Assembly: GCA_030527795.1 (NCBI GenBank)
Contig: JAUNAB010000011.1
Location: 26,365-90,364, forward strand
Direction: 5' to 3'
Length of the DNA stretch: 64,000 nucleotides
From: Pasteurellaceae bacterium
GTDB lineage: Bacteria > Pseudomonadota > Gammaproteobacteria > Enterobacterales > Pasteurellaceae
Of this stretch, positions 1-8,719 are shown one piece after another; the first letter of the stretch is position 1, and each line of letters begins with the position of its first letter. Position numbers and translations under genes: made by a program. The notes under the pieces were generated by a model that was not told the origin of the DNA, ran no database searches, and saw only the letters and a list, made by a program, of their open reading frames with translations.

Positions 1-279
1 TAGATTATCACGTTGGACAATTTCTTGCTTGCTATCATCAAGGGTATCAAGTAACGCATAAGTGCGTTTTTGGATATTCAAATGGCGATAACGAAAGGAA
101 TCCAAATCAAGCGGACTTGCCTGCACATAAATAAGTTCGTAGTTCAGATTATCACTCGCTTTCGTCATATTCTCTAAGAGTTGTTTCGGGGTTAAAGGCG
201 CCGAATTTTCTACGGCAAAAACAGGAAAAACAAAGAAAAAGCAAAAAACCGCGGTCAAAAAAGAAGATATTTTTCGCAT
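1..279 (-). CDS. rseB: Sigma-E regulatory protein RseB, N-terminal part (cut by window edge)
   Basis: Reading leftward from an ATG at 279, 93 codons stay open to base 1. In the family, RseB is periplasmic: it binds RseA and shields it from DegS, and senses mislocalised lipoproteins. A signal peptide of about 22 residues is visible (basic MRK, Phe/Val-rich core, cleavage near VFA). The mature part begins with a PLTPKQLLENM stretch typical of RseB. It is third in the rpoE-rseA-rseB operon, 71 bases after rseA. An uptake-type repeat (ccgcgg at 249-254) lies inside the signal-peptide codons and is read as LTAVF. Only about 30 percent of the protein is in the window. Confidence 0.85.
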   Translation of the reverse strand, partial: MRKISSFLTAVFCFFFVFPVFAVENSAPLTPKQLLENMTKASDNLNYELIYVQASPLDLDSFRYRHLNIQKRTYALLDTLDDSKQEIVQRDNL

Positions 280-350
280 AATGTGAGATCTTGAGTTAAA
301 TAAATTCACCACCGAAACGGTGGTGAATAAAAATTTCTAAACGCATCTAA

Positions 351-902
351 TTATTTTGCATTGTCTGCGTAAATACGACGCTGAAGTTCATAATTTTGTA
401 ACATTGCACTAATACGGCGATTTTTTTGCTCTAACTGCTCGCTCGTCGCCACATCTTTAGTCGGGGCATTATAGCTCACTTCTTGCACATTGCTATTAAA
501 TGGCATTGTTTGCAACACAGGATTGTCAACCTGATTATGTTCGGTTTTACCACCATTAAAGCTTTGAACGCCAAGAACAGCCACTAAACAAACGCCAGCT
601 GCCACCGCAACTTGTACCATTGGCGCAAACATACCACGCAATTTTTGCATAAATGGTAATTGTTCCACTTGCTCTGGTTCAGGTTGAGATACTTGTAACG
701 CAGGCTCCGCTTCAATGAGCATTTCCATTTTCGCACTGAAGTCTGCGTTAAGCATCACATCACTTTCTTCCCGCATAACGCTACGGATAATGTGATAGCT
801 ATTCCAACTTTGTTGTAGATTCGCATCTTGACATAATTGTGCAGTGAATTCGTTACTTACCTGCTCACCATCAATATATGCTGAAAGTAACTCTTTTTGC
901 AT
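351..902 (-). CDS. rseA: Anti-sigma-E factor RseA
   Basis: 183-residue single-pass inner membrane protein that holds sigma-E inactive. The N-terminal cytoplasmic domain (about 1-70) carries the family opening MQKELLSAYIDGE and a WNSYHIIRSVMR segment. A hydrophobic span at about 93-114 is the membrane anchor, which in the family is cut by DegS and RseP during envelope stress. The remainder is periplasmic and polar. The gene lies 24 bases after rpoE on the same strand, the standard autoregulated sigma-factor/anti-sigma pair. The N-terminal motif, length and position make the call firm. Confidence 0.93.
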   Translation of the reverse strand: MQKELLSAYIDGEQVSNEFTAQLCQDANLQQSWNSYHIIRSVMREESDVMLNADFSAKMEMLIEAEPALQVSQPEPEQVEQLPFMQKLRGMFAPMVQVAVAAGVCLVAVLGVQSFNGGKTEHNQVDNPVLQTMPFNSNVQEVSYNAPTKDVATSEQLEQKNRRISAMLQNYELQRRIYADNAK

Positions 903-926
903 TTTTTGTACCCCAGTTTGTGTATT

Positions 927-1502
927 CTAACGTTGAATAAGTGGATTAATTTTATTTTCAATAATTTCACGCGCACGGAAAATTCTTGAACGTACAGTAC
1001 CGACAGGACAAGCCATAATGTCAGCAATTTCTTCGTAACTTAATCCTTCGATTTCACGTAAGGTTATCGCTGTCTTTAATTCTTCTTGTAAACTATTAAT
1101 CGTTTCAAAAACAATTTTCTTTAATTCAGCTGACAACATTAAGTTTTCGGGAGTTTCCACATCCCGTAATTGACTACCCGAATCATAAGACTCCGCATCT
1201 TCCGCCAAAATATCTTCATTTGGAGGGCGTCGCCCTTGGGCAGTTAAATAATTTTTTGCCGTATTAACGGCTATACGATAAAGCCAAGTATAAAAAGCAC
1301 TTTCACCACGAAATGAATCCAATGAGCGATACGCTTTAATAAAGGACTCTTGTACCACATCAGGAATGTCGTTACGTGGAACATATCGCGTTAATAATCC
1401 AGCAACTTTATTTTGATAACGCGTTACCAATAAATTAAAGGCTTTTTTATCTCCTTGCTGTACTCTTTCTACCAAAGCCTGATCTGTTAGCTGTTCAGCC
1501 AT
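927..1502 (-). CDS. rpoE: RNA polymerase sigma-E factor RpoE
   Basis: 191-residue ECF sigma factor for the extracytoplasmic stress response. Region 2 is seen in DVVQESFIKAYRSLDSF and the FYTWLYRIAVNTAKNYL segment. Region 4 has the helix-turn-helix EGLSYEEIADIMACPVGTVR. I chose the ATG at 1502, giving MAEQLTDQALVERV, because AGGAG sits just upstream. A TTG fifteen bases earlier also opens the frame but has no better ribosome site. A sigma-E-type promoter lies 57 bases upstream, so the operon is probably autoregulated. Confidence 0.96.
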   Translation of the reverse strand: MAEQLTDQALVERVQQGDKKAFNLLVTRYQNKVAGLLTRYVPRNDIPDVVQESFIKAYRSLDSFRGESAFYTWLYRIAVNTAKNYLTAQGRRPPNEDILAEDAESYDSGSQLRDVETPENLMLSAELKKIVFETINSLQEELKTAITLREIEGLSYEEIADIMACPVGTVRSRIFRAREIIENKINPLIQR

Positions 1503-1559
1503 AGCACTCCTATTCAAACAAGCTCTAAAAATAAGTAAGACAGCAAGCCTTGCATATCT

Positions 1560-1586
1560 TTAGAGTAAACAAATGGGGAAAAGTTC
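1560..1586 (-). promoter_or_regulatory. Sigma-E-type promoter of rpoE operon
   Basis: On the minus strand GAACTT (1586-1581) is followed after exactly 16 bases by TCTAA (1564-1560). This matches the sigma-E consensus (GAACTT, 16 bases, TCTRA). It lies 57 bases before the rpoE start, just past the sdhE stop. The match is visible; autoregulation is inferred from the family. Confidence 0.75.
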
Positions 1587-1594
1587 AAAATATT

Positions 1595-1849
1595 TTATTT
1601 GTCTAAATTTAATTTAGATTGAATGAGTTGGACGATGTGTTGTAATTCCTCGTCCTGAGTTGGAACACGATTGAAGAACCAAGAGAAAAGCTGTAAGTCA
1701 GAACAAGCCAACAAACGAACAAACGCAGCTTGTTTTTGCTCATCTAATTGATCAAAATATTGTAAATAAAACGGCATAATCACATTATCAAGCTCTAACA
1801 TTCCACGCCGACAATCCCATTCTAAACGTAAGCGGTTATATTGATCCAC
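1595..1849 (-). CDS. sdhE: FAD assembly factor SdhE (CptB/YgfY family)
   Basis: 84-residue protein with the family motif RRGMLELDNVIMPF (residues 14-27). Residues RGxxE are the core used to help covalent FAD attachment to succinate dehydrogenase and fumarate reductase flavoproteins; E. coli CptB was also called an antitoxin. The start is GTG at 1849 with AGGA seven bases upstream. The ATG at 1851 is in the wrong frame. No cptA-like partner lies next to it; rpoE follows on the same strand but has its own promoter. Confidence 0.9.
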   Translation of the reverse strand: MDQYNRLRLEWDCRRGMLELDNVIMPFYLQYFDQLDEQKQAAFVRLLACSDLQLFSWFFNRVPTQDEELQHIVQLIQSKLNLDK

Positions 1850-1914
1850 ATATTGTCCTTTTTATTCTTGTGTAATAAATAGCAAACCCATTGCTTAATT
1901 GTAAATCAATACGA

Positions 1915-1954
1915 AAAAAATTGCTCTAATTAACAATAATTAGAGCAATTTTTT
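1915..1954 (-). terminator. Intrinsic terminator after mscL
   Basis: A perfect 18-bp inverted repeat (1915-1932 and 1937-1954, loop acaa), A/T-rich at both ends, lies 13 bases after the mscL stop. The arms end in six A/T so it could work in both directions. Confidence 0.9.
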
Positions 1955-1966
1955 CTCAATGATTCA

Positions 1967-2356
1967 TTACTTTTTCGCTAGTAAATCGCGAATTTCGGTA
2001 AGCAATTTTTCTTCTGGTTTGACTTCTGCTTCTTTTGGTTGCTCTTTTTTCAATTTATTCAAGGCTTTAACCATTAAGAAAATAGCCATTGCAATAATAA
2101 TGAAATCAAACACATTTTGAATAAACATACCGTAGTTTAATGTAACCGCAGGGGTTTCACCAACAGCAGGCGATAATACAAATTTGAGATCTTTAAAATC
2201 TACGCCACCAGTAAGAATACCCAATACAGGCATTACTACATCAGAGACAAGTGAACTCACAATTTTACCAAACGCACCACCGATGATCACACCGACAGCC
2301 ATATCAACTACATTTCCGCGCATTGCAAATTCACGGAATTCTTTTAAGAAACTCAT
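1967..2356 (-). CDS. mscL: Large-conductance mechanosensitive channel MscL
   Basis: 129-residue homopentameric inner membrane channel that opens under membrane tension to release osmolytes. It has the N-terminal amphipathic [15 protein letters not shown], the first pore helix [22 protein letters not shown] and a second membrane span at about 70-95, with a charged cytoplasmic tail ending in RDLLAKK. The ATG at 2356 is chosen because AAGGAT precedes it and the protein then has the usual length. Upstream codons to 2389 look untranslated. Monocistronic, with its own terminator. Confidence 0.95.
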   Translation of the reverse strand: MSFLKEFREFAMRGNVVDMAVGVIIGGAFGKIVSSLVSDVVMPVLGILTGGVDFKDLKFVLSPAVGETPAVTLNYGMFIQNVFDFIIIAMAIFLMVKALNKLKKEQPKEAEVKPEEKLLTEIRDLLAKK

Positions 2357-2456
2357 AAATATCCTTGGATTGAAATAAAGGAACTGCATTATATTATTTT
2401 TTTATTGATTGTATAGCGTTTTATAGATTATTTACAAATTCTTATACTGAAATCAT

Positions 2457-2486
2457 AAAAAAACGGCAAATTACTTTGCCGTTTTC
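2457..2486 (-). terminator. Intrinsic terminator after metS
   Basis: On the minus strand AAAACGGCAAA, loop GTAA, TTTGCCGTTTT is followed by more T. It sits 16 bases after the metS stop and ends the metP-metS operon. Confidence 0.9.
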
Positions 2487-2501
2487 GTTTTTTCATTCAA
2501 A

Positions 2502-2603
2502 TTAATAATTGTCTTCTTTTGGTAAACGAATAAATGAAGCAATCAAACCGCCCCAAATGATTACCAACGCAATAATCATCATCATAATTGCAATACTACT
2601 CAT
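2502..2603 (-). CDS. metS: Methionine/alanine importer small subunit MetS
   Basis: 33-residue single-span membrane peptide, too short for ordinary gene finding. It begins [18 protein letters not shown] and ends with the polar [10 protein letters not shown] tail. This fits the MetS-type small subunit that accompanies NSS-family MetP transporters (described in Corynebacterium). The ATG at 2603 overlaps the last 8 bases of metP, and GGAGAG within metP codons serves as ribosome site, so translation is probably coupled. A terminator follows directly. Confidence 0.82.
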   Translation of the reverse strand: MSSIAIMMMIIALVIIWGGLIASFIRLPKEDNY

Positions 2604-4104
2604 TATGCTCTCCTTTAGTCGGATTAAGATGTTTCCAAGGTAAACGGGATAACAGATAAGCGACAACAACTAAACCTATCGCCATTCCCCAACCAAATGT
2701 GTCTACAAACCAAGCTGGATAGTCGCCATAACCGTTAGCAATAACTTTTGAAGCTTCTTTATACAACATAAAAGCCAGTACCGCACAAGTCACCACAACA
2801 CAGGTTTTCCAAATCAAACCTACTTTAAAAGAGCTGGTTTCATTCAAATGATCGCCTAATAAATTTAAACGTTTCGTGACTAAAATTGCAAAAATTGAGA
2901 AAAATCCGACCGCGACAATGCCGAACATATTCACGAAATTGTCCATCGTATCAAGCATTGGTAAACCTGAAGCTGTACCAAAGAGAATCACGGAAGCAAT
3001 CATCATCGGAATACCAACAAGGAAGGTTGCTTTCACACGGCGCATTTGTAATTTATCTTGCACCGCAGCAATAATTACTTCAAGTACAGAGATAAATGAC
3101 GTTAATCCTGCAAATACTAATGAACCAAAGAATAGGACGCCTAATAATGCACCCATTGGTGCTTGGTTAATAATTGTCGGAAAAGCAAAGAACGCTAAAC
3201 CAATACCGCCTTTAGCCACATCGCTCACTTCTTGCCCCGCAGACGTTGCCATAAAGCCTAATGCGGCAAAAACGCCGATTCCCGCTAACACTTCAAAACT
3301 GCTGTTCGCAAAGCCCACGACTAACCCAGGACTCGTTAAATCTGTTTCTTTTTTCAAGTAAGACGCGTAAGTTACCATAATACCGAAACAAATTGAGAGT
3401 GAGAAAAAGATTTGCCCATAAGCAGCGATCCATACACTTGGCTCGGTCAATTTTTCCCAGTTTGGTGTAAATAATGCGTCTAAACCTTTCGCTGCACCTG
3501 GTAAGAATAATGAGTAAACCACCAACACAACGAACATGACAACTAATAACGGCATAAAAATCGTGGATGATTTTGCCACGCCTTTCTGCACGCCAAGGGA
3601 CATAATCAATAAAGTAATCAACCACACTGCGATTAATGGCCAAACTACGGTGCTGACAAAATCAAGGCTGAATCCTGCATCGCCCATTTTAATATGTTCG
3701 TGTAGGAAAAAGTTCACGGGATCCGATCCCCAAGCACTTGTGAAGGAATAGACGGTATAACTTGCCGCCCATCCTAAAATCACCGCGTAGTACAAACCAA
3801 TAATCACATTAATTAATACTTGCCACCAGCCAAAAGTTTCAAATTTTTGGCTTAAACGGCGATACGCCAAGGGTGGCGAACCGTGGAATTTATGCCCAAT
3901 CGCATAATCTAAAAATAATAAAGGGATACCTGCGGTTAACAGTGCTACAATATAAGGGATAATAAAAGCACCACCACCGTTTTCAAAGGTGACATAAGGG
4001 AAACGCCAAATATTTCCCAACCCAACCGCAGAACCAACCGCGGCAAAAATAAAAGCAGTACGACCAGAAAAGGTCTCTCGCTTGCGTGTATTAGCCGTTG
4101 CCAT
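2596..4104 (-). CDS. metP: Sodium-dependent amino acid transporter MetP (NSS/SNF family)
   Basis: 502-residue inner membrane protein of the neurotransmitter:sodium symporter family. TM1 carries the signature [19 protein letters not shown] (substrate and sodium site), followed by ENGGGAF; about 12 membrane spans are visible. Linkage to MetS suggests methionine or alanine uptake; substrate is inferred, not shown. The ATG at 4104 has AAGGAAC upstream and is preferred over a TTG at 4122. A 315-base region separates it from the divergent hydrolase gene. Confidence 0.88.
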   Translation of the reverse strand: MATANTRKRETFSGRTAFIFAAVGSAVGLGNIWRFPYVTFENGGGAFIIPYIVALLTAGIPLLFLDYAIGHKFHGSPPLAYRRLSQKFETFGWWQVLINVIIGLYYAVILGWAASYTVYSFTSAWGSDPVNFFLHEHIKMGDAGFSLDFVSTVVWPLIAVWLITLLIMSLGVQKGVAKSSTIFMPLLVVMFVVLVVYSLFLPGAAKGLDALFTPNWEKLTEPSVWIAAYGQIFFSLSICFGIMVTYASYLKKETDLTSPGLVVGFANSSFEVLAGIGVFAALGFMATSAGQEVSDVAKGGIGLAFFAFPTIINQAPMGALLGVLFFGSLVFAGLTSFISVLEVIIAAVQDKLQMRRVKATFLVGIPMMIASVILFGTASGLPMLDTMDNFVNMFGIVAVGFFSIFAILVTKRLNLLGDHLNETSSFKVGLIWKTCVVVTCAVLAFMLYKEASKVIANGYGDYPAWFVDTFGWGMAIGLVVVAYLLSRLPWKHLNPTKGEHNE

Positions 4105-4419
4105 AGCACGTTCCTTATTCAATATAAGTTAAAAATCTGTTAAAAAGGAGATAAAATATAACCTAATCCAAACAACTGTCAATACAAAGGCAAGCTTTTC
4201 AAACAAATATTTTTGCACTGATTTAACACAAAGAGCAGTTTTATATACTGACAAATTCAATAAAATCAAACTTTAACACTAACAAAAGCAATATATCAGT
4301 ATTAAACACTAGCTAATTAATTAAACCCGCGGATAAAATTCTACACAAATTTAATTAGAAGCTTTTCCCAAAACCACCTAGAATAAGACAAGAAATAAGA
4401 TAATTATTGGAATAATGTA
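4105..4419. other. Divergent intergenic region metP / serine hydrolase
   Basis: 315 bases, very AT-rich, with no open frame of note. It must hold the metP promoter and that of the gene at 4420. A CCGCGGATAAAAT sequence (4327-4339) resembles the A-inserted variant of the uptake repeat. I see no clear operator or hairpin. Confidence 0.5.
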
Positions 4420-4989
4420 ATGCACCAAACCGCCCCTAAACTTGTGTACCTCACCCACGGTTACACCGCCAACTCACAATCTCATTGGTTCCCGTGGCTC
4501 AAGCAACAACTTCAAGCACGCCAAATTGAATGTCGAGTTTTTGATATGCCAAATAGTTGCCAACCCAATGTGGATGAATGGCTAACCTATCACCAACAAC
4601 ATATTGATCGCTGTGATGAAGACTGCTTTTTTATCGGGCATAGCCTTGGTTGTATTGCCACATTGCACTACTTAGCACAAACGCAGCGAAACATTGGCGG
4701 GCTATTACTCGTTTCAGGTTTCTGCGAACATTTACCCCATTTACCTGAACTGGATTCCTTTACCCAGAACCCAATCAACTTTGAGCATATCATCCCACTC
4801 ACGCCACAACGCACCGTTGTGGCATCCCTTAATGATAGCATCGTCCCACCTGACTATTCCGCCCACTTAGCGAAACAACTTAAAGCGAAATATGTTACGG
4901 TACAGCAAGGCGGGCATTTCCTTGCACGAGACAGGTTTAACCGCTTTCCTTTAGTAGAAAATCTCATTCTAGATATGTTATCTATTTAA
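4420..4989 (+). CDS. Serine hydrolase, RBBP9/YdeN family alpha/beta hydrolase
   Basis: 189-residue cytoplasmic alpha/beta hydrolase of the RBBP9/YdeN type. The catalytic triad can be read: Ser75 in GHSLG, Asp139 in SLNDSIVP and His166 in GGHFLARD. The N-terminal LTHGYTANSQSHWFPWL forms the oxyanion strand. No signal peptide. Substrate unknown in this family; the fold suggests an esterase. The ribosome site is weak (TGGAAT). The last codons are part of a repeated segment that recurs 173 bases downstream. Confidence 0.85.
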   Translation: MHQTAPKLVYLTHGYTANSQSHWFPWLKQQLQARQIECRVFDMPNSCQPNVDEWLTYHQQHIDRCDEDCFFIGHSLGCIATLHYLAQTQRNIGGLLLVSGFCEHLPHLPELDSFTQNPINFEHIIPLTPQRTVVASLNDSIVPPDYSAHLAKQLKAKYVTVQQGGHFLARDRFNRFPLVENLILDMLSI

Positions 4990-5050
4990 GAAAAATGGCG
5001 AAAATCACTCAAACCGCGGTCAAAAATTCACGCGTTTTTTAGACCGCGGT
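4972..5050 (+). repeat. Direct repeat copy 1 (hydrolase gene end plus paired uptake repeat)
   Basis: 79 bases covering the last codons (DMLSI stop) of the hydrolase gene and the inverted ccgcgg pair at 5014-5019 and 5044-5049. The copy at 5145-5222 is about 93 percent identical by eye. The inverted pair is also the likely bidirectional terminator between this gene and the convergent yjjV. Confidence 0.85.
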
Positions 5051-5144
5051 ATTGGCAAGATAAACGAAAATAAATTAATGCTAACACCGCAATAGTGCGT
5101 TGTTCACAACACCTTACTGATTTCACTAATGGAAATCGCATTTT

Positions 5145-5222
5145 GATATGTTAGCTATTTAATAAAAAGGCGGAAATCACTCAAACCGCGGTCAAAAATT
5201 CACGCGTTTTTTAGACCGCGGT
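5145..5222 (+). repeat. Direct repeat copy 2 (remnant gene end plus paired uptake repeat)
   Basis: Second copy of 4972-5050. It still encodes DMLAI and a stop, in the frame matching the hydrolase C-terminus, so it is a leftover gene end rather than a chance match. It is followed by the ccgcgg pair at 5186-5191 and 5216-5221, which ends six bases before the yjjV stop. The 94 bases between the copies match the gene only weakly. Confidence 0.85.
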
Positions 5223-5227
5223 TTAAT

Positions 5228-6022
5228 CTAGTTCACCGCAAATAATTCACAACTCGTTTGCCAAATGCATTGCTGGATGATTTGTGCAGGTTCTGAACGC
5301 AGTTCACATAAATAACGAAAGCTCTCCGCTACCCGTTCGGGGCGATTAGGTTGCCCTTGAAAACCAAAAACGGGCATATCAGGGCTATCGGTTTCCAGCA
5401 CCAAACAATCCAAAGGCAATTTCGCGATGGTATTACGCGTTTTATTGGCTCGCTCATAACTAATAATCCCACCAATGCCAATTTTATAACCTAAGTTCAC
5501 AAAGCGTTTCGCTTGCTCATAACTGCCAGAAAAACCGTGTACCACGCCCCGTTTCGCCACATCAATGCGTTTTAGAAAGGGAAATAACTGATCGTGAGCA
5601 CGGCGACTGTGTAGATTAACGGGTAAATTAAACTGTTTCGCCAGTTGCAGTTGGGCTTCAAGGTATTCACATTGCTTACGCCACAAGCCTTCACTAATCA
5701 ATTCATCAACGCCACGTTCTAAGCCAATTTCAGCAACGGCACAACAATGTGGATCGGCTTGAGCTAAACACTGGGCTAACATCTCAAGATCGGCAGGTTG
5801 GTGCTGTTGAATATATAACGGATGCAACCCTAAGCCGTAACAAAGCTGTGTGGGGAAATCCACACACATTGCTTGAATACGGGGAAAATCACGCGTCATT
5901 ACGGCAACAATCAAGATCTTTTGCACGTCTGCCCGTTGTGCATTTACCACTAATTGAGCCAATGATTCCCCTGTCGTATCGTGCAAATAATCAAGATGCG
6001 TGTGCGTATCAAAAAAAGGCAT
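5228..6022 (-). CDS. yjjV: TatD-family metal-dependent hydrolase YjjV
   Basis: 264-residue TIM-barrel hydrolase of the TatD DNase family. Metal ligands seen: HTH near the N-terminus (FDTHTHLD), Glu in AVAEIGLER, His in NLHSRRAHD, His in VVHGFSGS, and Asp in LVLETDSPD. The ETDSPD/NRPERV end is closer to YjjV than to TatD or YcfH. Six bases downstream of ppiA and probably cotranscribed as ppiB-ppiA-yjjV; AAGGT upstream overlaps the ppiA stop. Putative 3'-5' DNase or other phosphoesterase; substrate not shown. Confidence 0.9.
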   Translation of the reverse strand: MPFFDTHTHLDYLHDTTGESLAQLVVNAQRADVQKILIVAVMTRDFPRIQAMCVDFPTQLCYGLGLHPLYIQQHQPADLEMLAQCLAQADPHCCAVAEIGLERGVDELISEGLWRKQCEYLEAQLQLAKQFNLPVNLHSRRAHDQLFPFLKRIDVAKRGVVHGFSGSYEQAKRFVNLGYKIGIGGIISYERANKTRNTIAKLPLDCLVLETDSPDMPVFGFQGQPNRPERVAESFRYLCELRSEPAQIIQQCIWQTSCELFAVN

Positions 6023-6028
6023 TACAAA

Positions 6029-6589
6029 CTAACCTTGGCAAGAAAGAATTTCAATTTTCTCTTTTGGCACATCACGTAATCGCTTTTGTGTGCTAGTCTG
6101 CACGGATTTGATTTTATCCACCACATCCATACCCGCAACTACCTTGCCAAAAACGGCATAGCCCCAACCTTGTGCCGTTTTAGCACGATGATCAAGAAAA
6201 GCATTATCCGCTACGTTGATAAAAAACTGCGATGTTGCCGAATTGGGATCACTAGTGCGTGCCATTGCGATGGTACCGCGTACATTGTGCAAGCCGTTAT
6301 CCGCTTCATTCGCTATTGGTGCTTGTGTTGGTTTAGTTTGCAAATCCGCATCCATTCCCCCACCTTGAATCATAAAACCGTCAATAACCCGATGAAAAAT
6401 CGTGTGATCATAAAAACCGCTACGGCAATATTGTAAAAAATTCGCTACACTCTTCGGTGCGTTATCGTTATCCAATGCGAACTGGATCTCACCCAAATTG
6501 GTATTTAATGTGACATTTGTAACCTGTGCATAACTACTTACACTCACAGCTGCTAAGCTCAAACCAATCAATAATAAACGCTTTTTCAT
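6029..6589 (-). CDS. ppiA: Periplasmic peptidyl-prolyl cis-trans isomerase A
   Basis: 186-residue cyclophilin with a cleavable signal peptide ([21 protein letters not shown], cut before QVTNV). It catalyses proline isomerisation in the periplasm. Family motifs: [28 protein letters not shown] and [17 protein letters not shown]. It follows the cytoplasmic paralogue ppiB by 66 bases, so two cyclophilins with different locations sit in one transcription unit. Confidence 0.94.
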   Translation of the reverse strand: MKKRLLLIGLSLAAVSVSSYAQVTNVTLNTNLGEIQFALDNDNAPKSVANFLQYCRSGFYDHTIFHRVIDGFMIQGGGMDADLQTKPTQAPIANEADNGLHNVRGTIAMARTSDPNSATSQFFINVADNAFLDHRAKTAQGWGYAVFGKVVAGMDVVDKIKSVQTSTQKRLRDVPKEKIEILSCQG

Positions 6590-6655
6590 TTCAACCCTAT
6601 TTCACTACTACGATATGAAAAAGGTGCGAATCTCGCACCCAATTTTCTATTCAAA

Positions 6656-7168
6656 TTATTCATCAATACTCACAGATTGGATAACTACATCATCCACTGG
6701 CACATCTTGATAAAAGCCTTTGTTGCCCGTTTTAACGCTTTTGATTTTATCGACCACGTCCATACCTTCAACCACTTCACCAAAAACCGCATAACCCCAA
6801 TCTTGCACCACTTTACGTCCAAATAACTCTTTCGCTTTGTGATCTAAAAACGTATTATCCGCCACATTAATAAAAAACTGTGAACTAGCAGAATGCGGAT
6901 CGCTAGTCCGTGCCATTGCCAACGTACCGCGTTTATTACTTAAACCATTGTTTGCTTCATTCTCTATTGGCGCACGGGTTGGCTTTTCTTTTAGTCCGCT
7001 TTCCATACCGCCACCTTGAATCATAAACCCATCAATAACGCGGTGAAAAATGGTGTTATTGTAAAAGCCATCTCGGCAATATTGTAAAAAGTTCGCTGCC
7101 GTGATCGGTGCTTTGTCAAAATTAAGTGCAATTTTAATATCGCCAAGATTGGTATGTAATGTAATCAT
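6656..7168 (-). CDS. ppiB: Cytoplasmic peptidyl-prolyl cis-trans isomerase B
   Basis: 170-residue cyclophilin without a signal peptide. Active-site segments [27 protein letters not shown] and [14 protein letters not shown] match the short bacterial cyclophilins. The ATG at 7168 ([15 protein letters not shown]) has AGGA eight bases upstream and gives the family length; the longer frame up to 7201 lacks support. First gene of the leftward ppiB-ppiA-yjjV group and divergent from cysS, an arrangement also found in Haemophilus. Confidence 0.94.
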   Translation of the reverse strand: MITLHTNLGDIKIALNFDKAPITAANFLQYCRDGFYNNTIFHRVIDGFMIQGGGMESGLKEKPTRAPIENEANNGLSNKRGTLAMARTSDPHSASSQFFINVADNTFLDHKAKELFGRKVVQDWGYAVFGEVVEGMDVVDKIKSVKTGNKGFYQDVPVDDVVIQSVSIDE

Positions 7169-7276
7169 TTTGTTATCCTCGCTAAAATTCAAGGCGTCCA
7201 TTATTCCATAAAATGCCTAAAAGTGCTATCTTGTACATTATTTTCTATCCTTAACTCGTTAATACAGAGAGTGACT

Positions 7277-8656
7277 ATGTTAAAAATTTTTAATACTTTA
7301 ACCCGCGAGAAAGAATTATTTAAACCAATCCACGCCAATAAAATCGGTATGTATGTCTGTGGGGTAACCGTATATGATTTATGCCATATCGGACATGGTC
7401 GAACCTTTGTGTGTTTTGATGTCATTGCACGTTATTTACGCTATTTAGGCTACAATTTAACCTATGTCCGCAATATTACCGATGTGGACGATAAAATCAT
7501 TAAACGTGCCCTTGAAAATAATGAGAGTTGCGAACAATTAGTGGATCGTATGGTTGTGGAAATGTACAAAGACTTTGATGCACTCAATGTCTTACGCCCC
7601 GATTTTGAACCGCGGGCAACGCACCATATTCCTGAAATCATCGCCTTAGTGGAAAAATTAATTCAACGTGGTCACGCTTACGTTGCAGAAAATGGCGATG
7701 TGATGTTTGATGTGGCATCCTTTCAACAATACGGCAAATTATCCCGTCAAGATTTAAGCCAATTACAAGCAGGCGCACGCGTAGAAATTTCTGAAATCAA
7801 GAAAAATCCGATGGATTTTGTGCTGTGGAAAATGTCAAAAGCGAATGAGCCCAGTTGGCAATCCCCTTGGGGAGCAGGTCGCCCAGGTTGGCATATTGAA
7901 TGTTCGGCAATGAACTGCAAACAGCTTGGCGAACATTTTGATATTCACGGCGGCGGATCGGATTTAATGTTTCCGCATCACGAAAATGAAATTGCACAAT
8001 CTTGCTGTGCGCACGATGGAGAATACGTCAATTATTGGATCCATTCGGGAATGATTATGGTGGATAAAGAAAAAATGTCCAAATCCCTTGGCAATTTCTT
8101 TACCATTCGTGATGTCTTACAACATTATGATGCAGAAAGTGTACGCTATTTCCTGCTCTCCGCCCATTATCGTAGCCAATTAAATTATAGCGAAGAAAAT
8201 CTCAATCTTGCTCAGGGTGCATTAGAACGCTTATATACCGCACTACGTGGAACCGATCCGCACGCCAACGCACAAGGTGGCGGGCAATTTGTTGCTGCGT
8301 TCAAAGAAGCAATGGATGACGATTTCAATACACCAAATGCACTTTCCGTCTTATTTGAAATGGCACGCGAAATTAACAAACTGAAAAATGAAGATCTTGC
8401 ACAAGCCAATGGATTAGCTGCACAAATGCGATCTCTCGCCCGCATACTTGGCTTGCTTGAACAAGATCCTGAGCATTTTCTGCAATCAGGTTCAAACGAT
8501 CAAGACGTAGCAAAAATTGAGCGATTGATTAAACAGCGTAATGATGCCCGTGCTAATAAAGATTGGGCGGCGGCTGATGCGGCACGCAATGCGCTGACTG
8601 AACTCGGCATCGTGCTTGAAGACGGGGCAAATGGCACCACTTGGCGTAGAGCATAA
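7277..8656 (+). CDS. cysS: Cysteinyl-tRNA synthetase
   Basis: 459-residue class I aminoacyl-tRNA synthetase that charges tRNA-Cys. The zinc ligand Cys28 (YVCGVTVYD), the HIGH box at 37-40 and [10 protein letters not shown] near residue 267 are all present, as are [10 protein letters not shown] and the HHENEIAQS zinc region. The ATG at 7277 follows AGAGAGTGAC; upstream in-frame codons to 7223 are not expected in the family. A paired uptake repeat follows as terminator. Confidence 0.97.
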   Translation: MLKIFNTLTREKELFKPIHANKIGMYVCGVTVYDLCHIGHGRTFVCFDVIARYLRYLGYNLTYVRNITDVDDKIIKRALENNESCEQLVDRMVVEMYKDFDALNVLRPDFEPRATHHIPEIIALVEKLIQRGHAYVAENGDVMFDVASFQQYGKLSRQDLSQLQAGARVEISEIKKNPMDFVLWKMSKANEPSWQSPWGAGRPGWHIECSAMNCKQLGEHFDIHGGGSDLMFPHHENEIAQSCCAHDGEYVNYWIHSGMIMVDKEKMSKSLGNFFTIRDVLQHYDAESVRYFLLSAHYRSQLNYSEENLNLAQGALERLYTALRGTDPHANAQGGGQFVAAFKEAMDDDFNTPNALSVLFEMAREINKLKNEDLAQANGLAAQMRSLARILGLLEQDPEHFLQSGSNDQDVAKIERLIKQRNDARANKDWAAADAARNALTELGIVLEDGANGTTWRRA

Positions 8657-8660
8657 AACA

Positions 8661-8703
8661 AAACCGCGGTCAAAAATCCAAGCATTTTTTTGACCGCGGT
8701 TTT
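8661..8703. terminator. Paired uptake repeat, bidirectional terminator cysS / alsT
   Basis: Inverted ACCGCGGTCAAAA copies (cores 8664-8669 and 8694-8699) form a stem with T-runs at both ends. They lie between convergent cysS and alsT, so one hairpin can end both transcripts. Confidence 0.85.
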
Positions 8704-8719
8704 TGTTCTTTTCCGCATT

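Noticed and set aside
1849..1851. ATG at 1851 as start of sdhE
   Set aside because: It opens a different frame (MWINITAY); the GTG at 1849 is in the SdhE frame and is well spaced from AGGA.
7601..7620. CCGCGGGC in cysS, and similar CCGCGG sites in rpoC, glmS, zwf and pgl as uptake repeats
   Set aside because: They lack the TC-A-run tail that marks the oriented repeat, so I did not count them.
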